A stretch of 64,000 nucleotides of DNA from Desulfosudis oleivorans (GTDB taxonomy: Bacteria > Desulfobacterota > Desulfobacteria > Desulfobacterales > SURF-7). Below, one piece after another: positions 27,764 through 36,107 of this stretch (its first letter is position 1; every line of letters begins with the position of its first letter). The notes below the pieces were generated by a model, which saw nothing but the letters and a program-made list of their open reading frames with translations, was not told where the DNA came from and made no database searches. Location: contig DYJC01000002.1 of assembly GCA_020723305.1 (NCBI GenBank), positions 310,001 to 374,000 on the forward strand, written 5' to 3'. Both the position numbers and the translations under genes were made by a program.

Positions 27764-28717
27764 ATGAAAATTTTTTTTGATAAGATTTTAGATCATTGCC
27801 CCATCTGTGGTGTTTCGAATATCCAATTTTGGAGAACAAAGCACAAAGAAGGAGTAGAATATCATATCTTCAAATGCGATCAGTGCACAACTGCCTTTTT
27901 GAATCCAAGGGTTACAAACCAAACAATTTTGGATATATATGACAAATCAGGACATGGATTAACCAATCCAGTGACATTGGATGAAATTCTTCAAAGAGAA
28001 AAGGAGTACCCAAACAGTACCATTGATTCGGAAAGAATCGTATCTTATGCTTATCAAAATCTAATAAAAGAAAATCAAGAAAAAAAAATGAAAGCACTTG
28101 ATATTGGATCCGGATATGGTTTTTATTCCTTATGTGCAAAAAAATATGGTTTTACAGTAGAGTCCATAAATCCTGGCATATACGAAAATGACGTTTGCAG
28201 GGAGATGTTCAAAAAAGCCAATTTCCCAGAGAACATTCATGTCGGGCTTTTCGAGGACTTTGAGTTCGAGAAGGAGAGTTTCCATTTTATCATTTTAAGT
28301 CAGGTTCTGGAGCATATAAAAGAGCCTCTCTCAATAATGAGAAAAGTGGCAGATTTATTGAAGCCAGGGGGTATGATCGCAATCGCGATCCCAAATTATA
28401 ACTCCATTTTTATCAAACTGAAAGGAGTTCGGGACAACTGTTGCCTTTGGGTTCCGGAGCATTGCAATTATTTCACTGAAACTTCATTGAGATATATTGG
28501 AAATGACTTGAATTTAAAATTAACTCACATCCGGCATATCTGCAGACTTCCTTATTATTATTTCAGTAATCGGTTTAAATTGAAAGAAAACAGTCTGTTT
28601 AGAAAGATTTCCAACAAGGCATTTGAGTATATTCAATTTCTTCCATGCAAAGAAGCCGAAAGATTAAAGATTGGCAACTATTTGAATGTTTTTTTTGAAA
28701 AGAGAAGAAATCATTAA
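27764..28717 (+). CDS. SAM-dependent methyltransferase with N-terminal zinc-ribbon-like motif
   Basis: 317 residues. Residues 12-42 hold two CxxC pairs (CPICG and CDQC), a small metal-binding module seen in sugar methyltransferases. The class I fold follows: ALDIGSGYGFYSL binds SAM, and LSQVLEHIKEP and LLKPGGMIAIAIPN are the later motifs. Probably methylates a sugar of the repeat unit. Its end overlaps the next gene by 32 bases. Confidence 0.86.
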   Translation: MKIFFDKILDHCPICGVSNIQFWRTKHKEGVEYHIFKCDQCTTAFLNPRVTNQTILDIYDKSGHGLTNPVTLDEILQREKEYPNSTIDSERIVSYAYQNLIKENQEKKMKALDIGSGYGFYSLCAKKYGFTVESINPGIYENDVCREMFKKANFPENIHVGLFEDFEFEKESFHFIILSQVLEHIKEPLSIMRKVADLLKPGGMIAIAIPNYNSIFIKLKGVRDNCCLWVPEHCNYFTETSLRYIGNDLNLKLTHIRHICRLPYYYFSNRFKLKENSLFRKISNKAFEYIQFLPCKEAERLKIGNYLNVFFEKRRNH

Positions 28718-29567
28718 TTTGAAATCAATCCCGTCAACAAGCCAGAATAATGTTACAGCGGTTGTTCTTACATTTAATGAGGAGGACCTTATTGTTAACT
28801 GTTTAAACAGTCTATCATGGGCGAAACGAGTCGTACTGGTAGATTCTGGAAGTACCGATAAAACAGTAGAATACGCCAGGAAGAAAGGTTGTGACATTTA
28901 TTCGAACCCTTGGCCTGGATTCTCGAAACAAAGAAATTGGTCATTGGATAACACAGATATTCAGACAGATTGGGTTCTATTCATCGATGCAGATGAAGAG
29001 GTTCCTCCTTCTCTCCAAAACGAAATTCTTTTCACAATAAAAAATACAGACTGTAGCGCATTCTATCTTTCTTACAAGGTAATGTTTATGGGAAAATGGA
29101 TTAAATGGAGTTCTGGTTTCCCTGTATGGCATCCAAGGATTGTTCGATCCGGAAAAGTTCAATTTAAAGATTCAATTACCGGTCATGGTGAAACATGGGA
29201 CGTGGATGGCAGAATTGGTTATATTAAGGCGCCTTATATACATTATAGCTTTTCAAAAGGAATTGAATTTTGGCTCGAAAAGCATAATCGCTTGTCCACA
29301 ATTGAGATGAAGGCATATCTTAATGGTCAACAATCTTTGTTGAAATGTATTAAAGGATTGTTTTGCCAGGATGCTCACAAAAAACGACAATCACTTAGAG
29401 CATTATCTTATTATATGCCATTTCGGCCTTTTGTTCGTTTTTTTTATCAATTGTTTTTGAAGGGTGGGATACTTGATGGGAAAGCAGGTTGGGCATATTG
29501 TTGCCTGTACCTGGTATATGAAATCATGATATCTGAAAAGATATTGGAACAGAAACATTTTGAATGA
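28686..29567 (+). CDS. Glycosyltransferase family 2, WaaE/KdtX-like
   Basis: 293 residues with GT-A fold: TAVVLTFNEEDLI at the start, LVDSGSTDKTVE, and the DAD metal site in LFIDADEEV. The FSKQRNWSL segment and the C-terminal SYYMPFRPFVRFFYQL are as in LPS-core type beta-glycosyltransferases. Overlaps genes on both sides, so it is part of the operon. Confidence 0.88.
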   Translation: MFFLKREEIINLKSIPSTSQNNVTAVVLTFNEEDLIVNCLNSLSWAKRVVLVDSGSTDKTVEYARKKGCDIYSNPWPGFSKQRNWSLDNTDIQTDWVLFIDADEEVPPSLQNEILFTIKNTDCSAFYLSYKVMFMGKWIKWSSGFPVWHPRIVRSGKVQFKDSITGHGETWDVDGRIGYIKAPYIHYSFSKGIEFWLEKHNRLSTIEMKAYLNGQQSLLKCIKGLFCQDAHKKRQSLRALSYYMPFRPFVRFFYQLFLKGGILDGKAGWAYCCLYLVYEIMISEKILEQKHFE

Positions 29568-30805
29568 TCATGGAGCAAGGAATAAAAAACGATACACAAG
29601 TAAGGGTTGCATTTATTGTTACTCATTATCCGCCTTCTTCCGGGTTTGGTGGTGTATGTGAATCCGGTTATGGTTTGTCTGGTGCTATGTCAAAGAATGG
29701 TTTATCGTTGGATGTTATTACTAGTGATGCAAGTAAAAATTCCAGAATTCCTTTTAAATCTTTTCAAAAATTTGAGCGGGCAAACTTAAAGATTCACCCT
29801 TTTAAATATTTTTATAACGAGCGTAGTTGTTTTTCATTCACATCAAAAAAACTTATAAAATCGATAATTAGAAAAAACGATATTGTTCATATTAATGGTA
29901 TATACACCCATCCAGTTACGATTGGAGCAAGGTGTGCACGGCAAGCTAAAAAACCACATATTATTGCAACTCGAAATGGATTAGATCCTTGGATGATGAG
30001 AATTAAAACCTTTAAAAAAAAATTAGGTTTTTTTTCTTATGTGAAAAATGATTTAATGGGAAATAATTGTATTCATGTTACTGCTGCAAGAGAAATGGAT
30101 GCCTGTCTTAAAATGGGAATTAAGGGTCCTTTTACTATTATTCCAAATGGGATTGATACTTCACAGTTTCTTCATCTGCCAGACTCGAGTCAGTCCGAAA
30201 TTTTTTGGCCGGAGTTAAGAAATCGTAAAGTAGTGCTGTTCATGTCAAGGTTAAGCAAACAGAAAGGGTTGGATTTGCTTGTTCCACTATGGCCGGATAT
30301 AATTAAAAAACATCCCGATGCTCTTCTGGTAATAGCCGGTCCTGATTATCTAGGTTATGAGAAGATAGTTAGAGGTATGGTTGAAGATTCAAGATGCAAT
30401 GATAGTATCCTTTTCACAGGTAACGTGGAAGGCGAACAAAAGCTTTCGTTATTTTCCCGAGCTGATTTATTTATTTTGCCATCTTACTCAGAGAATTTTG
30501 GAAATGTTATTGCAGAAGCAATGGCGTGTGGTATTCCGGTAATAACTACACATGCAACACCGTGGAAAGAGTTAGATGAAGTAGGTTGCGGCAGTTATAT
30601 TCCAGTTGATACAATTGCAATCAGAGAAGCTCTTGATGATATGTTGAGCCTGAAGGATAATGTTAGAAAACAAATGGGAGAACGAGGGAAAAAAATAATT
30701 TTGGAAAAATACACATGGGATATTGCTGCTCGTAAAATGATTACAGTTTATAGCGCAGTGTTAAATAGTAATAAAATTCCATTGTACCCAACACCATGGG
30801 AGTAA
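29564..30805 (+). CDS. Glycosyltransferase family 4
   Basis: 413 residues with GT-B fold. The N-terminus has FIVTHYPPSSGFGGVCES, and the donor-binding half has FMSRLSKQKGLDLL, then LPSYSENFGNVIAEAMACG with the conserved Glu pair. Retaining sugar transferase; donor unknown. ATGA overlap with the GT2 gene. The local sequence is AT-rich. Confidence 0.9.
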   Translation: MIMEQGIKNDTQVRVAFIVTHYPPSSGFGGVCESGYGLSGAMSKNGLSLDVITSDASKNSRIPFKSFQKFERANLKIHPFKYFYNERSCFSFTSKKLIKSIIRKNDIVHINGIYTHPVTIGARCARQAKKPHIIATRNGLDPWMMRIKTFKKKLGFFSYVKNDLMGNNCIHVTAAREMDACLKMGIKGPFTIIPNGIDTSQFLHLPDSSQSEIFWPELRNRKVVLFMSRLSKQKGLDLLVPLWPDIIKKHPDALLVIAGPDYLGYEKIVRGMVEDSRCNDSILFTGNVEGEQKLSLFSRADLFILPSYSENFGNVIAEAMACGIPVITTHATPWKELDEVGCGSYIPVDTIAIREALDDMLSLKDNVRKQMGERGKKIILEKYTWDIAARKMITVYSAVLNSNKIPLYPTPWE

Positions 30806-30821
30806 AGAGCAGAAAAATATC

Positions 30822-31547
30822 ATGAAGATTCTTAACCTCGGGTGTGGAACGAAAACTTCTAACAAATTAAATGTTATCAATATTGACTGGTCGATATATT
30901 TAAGACTAAAGAAAAAGATATTTGCTCCAATTATACCTTTTTTTTTAAAAGGAGAACGATTGGGACGATTTAATTCGCTACCGGAAAATATTATGGTTCA
31001 TAATCTTGCCAAAGGTATTCCGTTCGGAGATGATTCTGTAGATGCTGTTTACCATTCACATATTTTGGAGCATCTTGATAAAGATGTTGCTATAAAATTT
31101 TTAGTAGAAATAAAAAGAGTTCTAAAATCCGGGGGAATTCATCGTATAGTAGTCCCAGATTTGGAGAAAGTCTGCAGAAATTATATTTTACATATTGCTT
31201 TTTGTGAGATAAACCCTGATGAATCGAATAGCCATGATATCTACATCGCAAGATTGCTCCAGCAATCCGTTCAAAAAGAAGCCTTCGGTACTAGCCAGCA
31301 GGCTCCATTAAGACGTTTTTTTGAGAATCTTTTTCTTGGTGGCGCTAGACAAAGAGGTGAAACCCATCAATGGATGTATGATAGAATCAACCTAAAATCA
31401 AAATTACTCAACATCGGTTATAAAGAAGTATATATACAAGATTACAATACTAGTTTAATTCCAGATTGGAATGAGTACGCTCTAGACATTGATGATAAGG
31501 GTAATCAATATAAGCCAGAGTCCTTGTATGTAGAGGCACTCAAATGA
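30822..31547 (+). CDS. Class I methyltransferase-like protein
   Basis: 241 residues. ILNLGCGTKTSNKLNVINID at the N-terminus and HSHILEHLDKD, LKSGGIHRIVVPDL later are the SAM-dependent pattern seen in EPS clusters. Target not evident. Confidence 0.82.
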   Translation: MKILNLGCGTKTSNKLNVINIDWSIYLRLKKKIFAPIIPFFLKGERLGRFNSLPENIMVHNLAKGIPFGDDSVDAVYHSHILEHLDKDVAIKFLVEIKRVLKSGGIHRIVVPDLEKVCRNYILHIAFCEINPDESNSHDIYIARLLQQSVQKEAFGTSQQAPLRRFFENLFLGGARQRGETHQWMYDRINLKSKLLNIGYKEVYIQDYNTSLIPDWNEYALDIDDKGNQYKPESLYVEALK

Positions 31548-31639
31548 AATTTTTCAATAACAAAAGGGTATCAATCACTTTTTACTATTCTTTTATCTCT
31601 CATAGCGGCAGGATAGAGTTATGATACAAATCATTTCTA

Positions 31640-32944
31640 ATGAATAAACTGAATACTACTTTTTTCACGCAGCTTTATTATCCAGATACAACAACAACTG
31701 CAATCATTATGAGCGACCTCGCTGAAAATCTCTCATCATGGGGATTTGATGTGAAAGTTATTTGTGCCCAGCCAACATATCTCATTAAACAAGTCCGCCC
31801 AAAATGTGAAGTGAATAATGGTGTCTATATAAGAAGAGTCCGTTCTTTCCTTTTTGATAAGAATAAATCTCTGGGGAGACTCTTGAACAGTACAAGTTGT
31901 TTTATCAGCATGTTTTTGGAAGCCATACGGATGGGACAAAAAGACCTGATTATATTGAACACTAATCCCGCTATGCTACCCCTTCTCGGTCTTATAGGAT
32001 TCTTTTTTAACAGCCAAAAATATGTAGTGTTGATTCATGATCTCTGGCCCGAACTTCCGGCACATACAGGCCTGATCAAAAAAAACGGCTTGCTATACAA
32101 GCTTATTGATCTTTTGAATTCACTTTCTCTGAAATATGCCAGCGGTATTGTTGTCTTATCAGATTCTATGAAAAAAGTTGTGTTGCAAAAAGTGCCTGGG
32201 AGTGGTCATAAGATCCATGTGATTCATAACTGGGCAGATAACACACGTATTTATCCTGTCGCCAAAGAGAAAAATAAGCTTTTGGACGATTTTAGACTTC
32301 ATGGCAAAAAAGTGGTTATGTATTCCGGCAATTTAGGCCGGTATCAACCTTTGGAAGTGATGATTCATGCTGCTGGGCATTTACAGAACAGAAATGATAT
32401 CATTTTTCTGTTTGTTGGTGATGGAGCAAAGAAAAAAAAGCTTCAGGAGATGGTAAAAAACAAAGGGCTTGAAAATGTAAAATTTTTTCCTTTTCAGCCA
32501 ATGGGAAGACTTGCAGAATCCTTATCCATGGCAGATGTTTCCCTCATGGGCATCATGCCTGAAAATGAGGGAGTAATTATGCCAAGCAAACTGTATGGAC
32601 TTCTATCTGTTGGAAAGCCGATTGTTTGTGTATCGGATCAAAAATCGGAAGTGGTCAGTATTTTAAAAATGGCTGGAGCCGGCGTTCATGCTTCCATTTA
32701 TGATCCGGAAAATCTCGCATCAATCATCAAATCAATTATTGATGAACCGTTACAAGCCCAGAAAATGGGTGAAAATGGGCGGGAATATTTTTTGAAATAT
32801 TTTGAACGAAAAATAATAACAATGCAATGGAAAGAAGTTCTTGAGTCGATAATCCGGCAAAGAGAAGATTCAAAAGAAAATAGTCCTGCGACGGCAAGGA
32901 TTCAGATTCCCATGGCTGAAGTCCGCCCTAATGAAATCATATAA
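31640..32944 (+). CDS. Glycosyltransferase family 4, WcaI-like
   Basis: 434 residues. YYPDTTTTAIIMSDLAENL at the N-terminus, HDLWPELPAHTG, then the donor half (VMYSGNLGRYQPLEV, IMPSKLYGLLSVGKPI). The layout is that of WcaI-type transferases in colanic-acid-like pathways. Preceded by a 92-bp gap with no recognisable gene. Confidence 0.87.
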   Translation: MNKLNTTFFTQLYYPDTTTTAIIMSDLAENLSSWGFDVKVICAQPTYLIKQVRPKCEVNNGVYIRRVRSFLFDKNKSLGRLLNSTSCFISMFLEAIRMGQKDLIILNTNPAMLPLLGLIGFFFNSQKYVVLIHDLWPELPAHTGLIKKNGLLYKLIDLLNSLSLKYASGIVVLSDSMKKVVLQKVPGSGHKIHVIHNWADNTRIYPVAKEKNKLLDDFRLHGKKVVMYSGNLGRYQPLEVMIHAAGHLQNRNDIIFLFVGDGAKKKKLQEMVKNKGLENVKFFPFQPMGRLAESLSMADVSLMGIMPENEGVIMPSKLYGLLSVGKPIVCVSDQKSEVVSILKMAGAGVHASIYDPENLASIIKSIIDEPLQAQKMGENGREYFLKYFERKIITMQWKEVLESIIRQREDSKENSPATARIQIPMAEVRPNEII

Positions 32945-32959
32945 GTCAGTAACGATTTT

Positions 32960-34153
32960 ATGAACCTGACAAAAAAAGATCAGTTATTACTTGGTTGCCT
33001 ATTTAATAACCAGAATTGCATAAGCCGATTACGGAATGTAGAAACTTCCGAATGGAATTCATTGATTCAGTTGTCCCAAAAGCATCTTTTGGGTTCTTTT
33101 TTATATCAACGGCTGAAAGAGCTGAAGGAAAAAATTGATATCCCGTCCGATATAATCGAAAGATTGCATCCCACCTATATGCACTGTGCTGCCCGAAATA
33201 TAAAACTCTTTCATGAATTACAAAAAGCACTACAGAGTCTTGAAAATTCCGGGGTTCCGTTTATCTTGCTCAAAGGTGCTTATTTAAACGAGATCGTTTA
33301 TAAAGACATAGGGCTCAGAGGCATGGAGGATGCCGATATCCTTTTTAAAAAAGAGGATCTGAGGAGAGGGCAGACATCTCTTCTGAAAGCTGGTTATCTT
33401 ACAGACAATGACCAGCTTTCCATTGATGTGCATTGGTATCTTGAACAGTATATTGATATTGATATGAAAAAGGTCTGGGATATGGCAAAACCGGTTTTGA
33501 TTACCGGTGTTCATGCCTTGGCATTGTCTCCAGAACATCTCATCGTTCATCTCTGTATGCATCTTTCTTTTCATCATCAATTCCAGTTTGCTGCATTGAG
33601 GAGCTTTTGTGATATTCGCGAAGCTATAGATTATTATCATTCAGATATCGATTGGGATGGAGTGATATCCGCTTCTGAAGAATGGGGAGTGAGCAATGGA
33701 GTCTACCTTACACTTCTTCTAGTTAAGGAATTAACGGGAGCAAAGGTTCCTCAGGGAGCTTTAGAAAATCTTAAACCTGCTTCATTCAAGTCTGAATATA
33801 AAGAGTGGGCCATCAAACAAATATTTCATCAGAAAGAGGATGAACCTTCTTTATCTCCTTATTTCTGGCAAATATGGAAAGAGAAGTCAGTCCTTAAAAA
33901 ATTTTCCCTTTTTTTAAAACTGATGATCCCCACCCAGGAGTTTTTATCTCAGAAATATCCTTCATCTATAAATACAAAAATCAGCCTGCATTATTACATG
34001 ATCCGTATGAAAGCACATATAATGCGTTATTTGAGTGTATATTGGCGGATCATGATACGGGAAGAATCAACCCTTCGACTTGTCAAAGAAAAAAATCATA
34101 CGCTTACCATGATGGAATGGATTTCCTCAGCCGACAGCAGATTGCCCCGATGA
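32960..34153 (+). CDS. Nucleotidyltransferase-fold family protein (PF14907-like)
   Basis: 397 residues. The core is FILLKGAYLNEIVYKD, GLRGMEDADILFKKEDL, where the two acidic residues sit as in the Pol-beta fold, and a later LSIDVHWYLEQ and HLCMHLSFHHQFQF. Such proteins recur in EPS clusters with HprK-like and PqqD-like genes, as here, but their substrate is unknown. Overlaps the next gene by four bases (ATGA). Confidence 0.8.
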   Translation: MNLTKKDQLLLGCLFNNQNCISRLRNVETSEWNSLIQLSQKHLLGSFLYQRLKELKEKIDIPSDIIERLHPTYMHCAARNIKLFHELQKALQSLENSGVPFILLKGAYLNEIVYKDIGLRGMEDADILFKKEDLRRGQTSLLKAGYLTDNDQLSIDVHWYLEQYIDIDMKKVWDMAKPVLITGVHALALSPEHLIVHLCMHLSFHHQFQFAALRSFCDIREAIDYYHSDIDWDGVISASEEWGVSNGVYLTLLLVKELTGAKVPQGALENLKPASFKSEYKEWAIKQIFHQKEDEPSLSPYFWQIWKEKSVLKKFSLFLKLMIPTQEFLSQKYPSSINTKISLHYYMIRMKAHIMRYLSVYWRIMIREESTLRLVKEKNHTLTMMEWISSADSRLPR

Positions 34154-35520
34154 ATAAGCGTAAGGACAATAATTCGAAAGTGCTGTTTCTGGTTGATTTG
34201 GTTTTGATATACCTTAATTTTTTATGGGTATATGTGCTTTACAACGGATGGGGCCAAATTTCTTTAAATGCTTTGTTTTTAATGATTTTTATTGGTATTT
34301 TGTGGTTTTTCATTTCCATCAACACAAATATACTGAGTATAAATATTCAAACAAATGTAACGGATCTAGTCAAGGGTCTGCTAACCAGCTATTCTGTTTT
34401 GAGTGCCGGAATTATTGCTATCGTAGCTGTTTTTGGAAACTTCAAAGATAGTAATAAGTTGATTCTGTTCCCGCTTCTTTTTGCTTTTTTATTTTCCGGC
34501 ATCTATCGATCGATTACAATACTATTGTTAAAGCGAGTTATAAGAAGTGGATATAAACAAAAGAAGGTTTTGATCATTGGCAGCGGTCTTGCTGCTGAAA
34601 AAGTAATGCAACAGATCATTTCCTTTCCGGATCTGGGTTACAGGCTGTATGGAATTATTGCTGAAAAGTGTACCAACGTTATTCCGACAGGTTATTATCT
34701 TGGTGACTTGAGTCGGTTTTATGATACTGTTCGGCTGCATCTGGTCGATGAGGTGATTATTGCATTGCCGTTATGCGATGAGGAAACCATAATCAGTATG
34801 GTCGAAAAATGTGAGTTCGAAGGTATCCGCGTTCGAATCGTACCTGATTTTTTTAGTGTTATCCGGAATCGTGTGGCAATGGAAAAGATTGGAGAGATCC
34901 CTCTCATTGCGATTCGGACCGAGCCACTTAGCCTGCTGAGGAATCGTATTGTGAAAAGAGCATTTGACATTGTTTTCTCTATCTTTGCACTTACGATAAC
35001 CTCGCCCATTCTTTTGGTTTTAGCAGTTCTGATACGAGTAACCTCTCCCGGACCGATATTTTTTAAACAAAGGCGAATCGGGTCAAATAACATTGATTTT
35101 AATATTTATAAGTTACGAAGCATGGTTATTCAGGACAGAAATGCGACAGATACAAAATGGACAACGAAAAATGATCCAAGGATTACAAAAATCGGTGAAT
35201 TTATCCGTAAGACGAGTCTGGATGAATTGCCTCAGTTCTGGAATGTGCTTATAGGGAATATGTCTGTTGTCGGGCCACGTCCGGAACGAGAACATTTTAT
35301 TGAGGAGTTTAAAAAACATATCAGAGATTACAAGGTAAGACATCTGGTGAAATCAGGTATTACAGGATGGGCACAAGTGAATGGGTGGCGTGGGGACACA
35401 TCCATTAAAAATCGAGTTGAGCATGATATCTACTACCTTGAAAATTGGAATTTCTGGTTTGATATCCGTATTATTTGGATGACCATTTTTGGTCAGGAGA
35501 CAAAGAAACATGCATATTGA
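34150..35520 (+). CDS. Undecaprenyl-phosphate sugar phosphotransferase (WbaP/ExoY-like)
   Basis: 456 residues. Four N-terminal membrane segments, a CoA-binding-like Rossmann region (KVLIIGSGLAAEKVMQ), and the C-terminal bacterial sugar transferase domain: KRAFDIVFSIFAL, FFKQRRIGSN, KTSLDELPQFWNVL, SVVGPRPERE. It loads the first sugar phosphate onto undecaprenyl phosphate and so starts repeat-unit synthesis. The start at 34150 overlaps the upstream stop codon. Confidence 0.93.
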   Translation: MNKRKDNNSKVLFLVDLVLIYLNFLWVYVLYNGWGQISLNALFLMIFIGILWFFISINTNILSINIQTNVTDLVKGLLTSYSVLSAGIIAIVAVFGNFKDSNKLILFPLLFAFLFSGIYRSITILLLKRVIRSGYKQKKVLIIGSGLAAEKVMQQIISFPDLGYRLYGIIAEKCTNVIPTGYYLGDLSRFYDTVRLHLVDEVIIALPLCDEETIISMVEKCEFEGIRVRIVPDFFSVIRNRVAMEKIGEIPLIAIRTEPLSLLRNRIVKRAFDIVFSIFALTITSPILLVLAVLIRVTSPGPIFFKQRRIGSNNIDFNIYKLRSMVIQDRNATDTKWTTKNDPRITKIGEFIRKTSLDELPQFWNVLIGNMSVVGPRPEREHFIEEFKKHIRDYKVRHLVKSGITGWAQVNGWRGDTSIKNRVEHDIYYLENWNFWFDIRIIWMTIFGQETKKHAY

Positions 35521-35531
35521 TCTTTTCTGTT

Positions 35532-35722
35532 ACTCGATGTTCAAGTTTTTTATCACTGAATAGAAACAAACCCCGCCATTCCGGGCGGAGCGAAGCGGAG
35601 CCCCGGACACGCAGTGAAGCTATGCGCTATCAAGGCGAACTATCAAAATCACTGGATAGCGCTAAGCTTCACTGCGTGTCCGGCTTTCGCTGGAATGACA
35701 AAAAAAACTTGAACATCGAGTG
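35532..35722. repeat. Family C inverted-repeat element with family A-like core
   Basis: Outer inverted repeat ACTCGATGTTCAAGTTTTTT with AAAAAACTTGAACATCGAGT. The interior (ACTGGATAGCGCTAAGCTTC, GTGTCCGGCTTTCGCTGGAATGAC as two parts) resembles the core of family A, although the ends differ. About 190 bp, no coding content. Confidence 0.7.
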
Positions 35723-35756
35723 TTAGCTGATCATTCTGACTTATTTTTTTCTTTCA

Positions 35757-35878
35757 GAGCCAATTTAAAAACGATTATAAAGCGTCACACCGGCGAAAGT
35801 CAGTGCTCAGAAAAGAGCCGAAAATACTGGATTTTGGTTTTCGCCGGAACTACAACAAGAGACTTTTGAAATTGGCTC
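35757..35878. repeat. Family A inverted-repeat element, short copy
   Basis: 122 bp, GAGCCAATTTAAAAACGATT to TTTTGAAATTGGCTC, with the right half of the core shortened. Lies between the sugar transferase gene and the C25 peptidase gene. The 230 bases that follow are AT-rich with no recognised signal except the ribosome site of the peptidase. Confidence 0.83.
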
Positions 35879-36107
35879 TTTCAAACAAAATCCCGATAAA
35901 AAATTAAAAACTAGAAGATCGTATCTATATACTTTATAGTGTATATTTGCTATTTACATGCACATTATATTGTGGTAGGGACAATCTGAGAAAAATAGAC
36001 TGTCGTTCCAGCTTTATTTAACCATATGAATTTTAAAACTTTTAGCCATGAGTGAGTTCATTTTTATGGTAAATCATATAACTTCATTTTTTTCACAAGG
36101 AGTTAAG

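Noticed and set aside
35475-35726. Open frame of 83 codons after the sugar transferase gene
   Set aside because: It lies almost wholly within the family C repeat and has no ribosome site.
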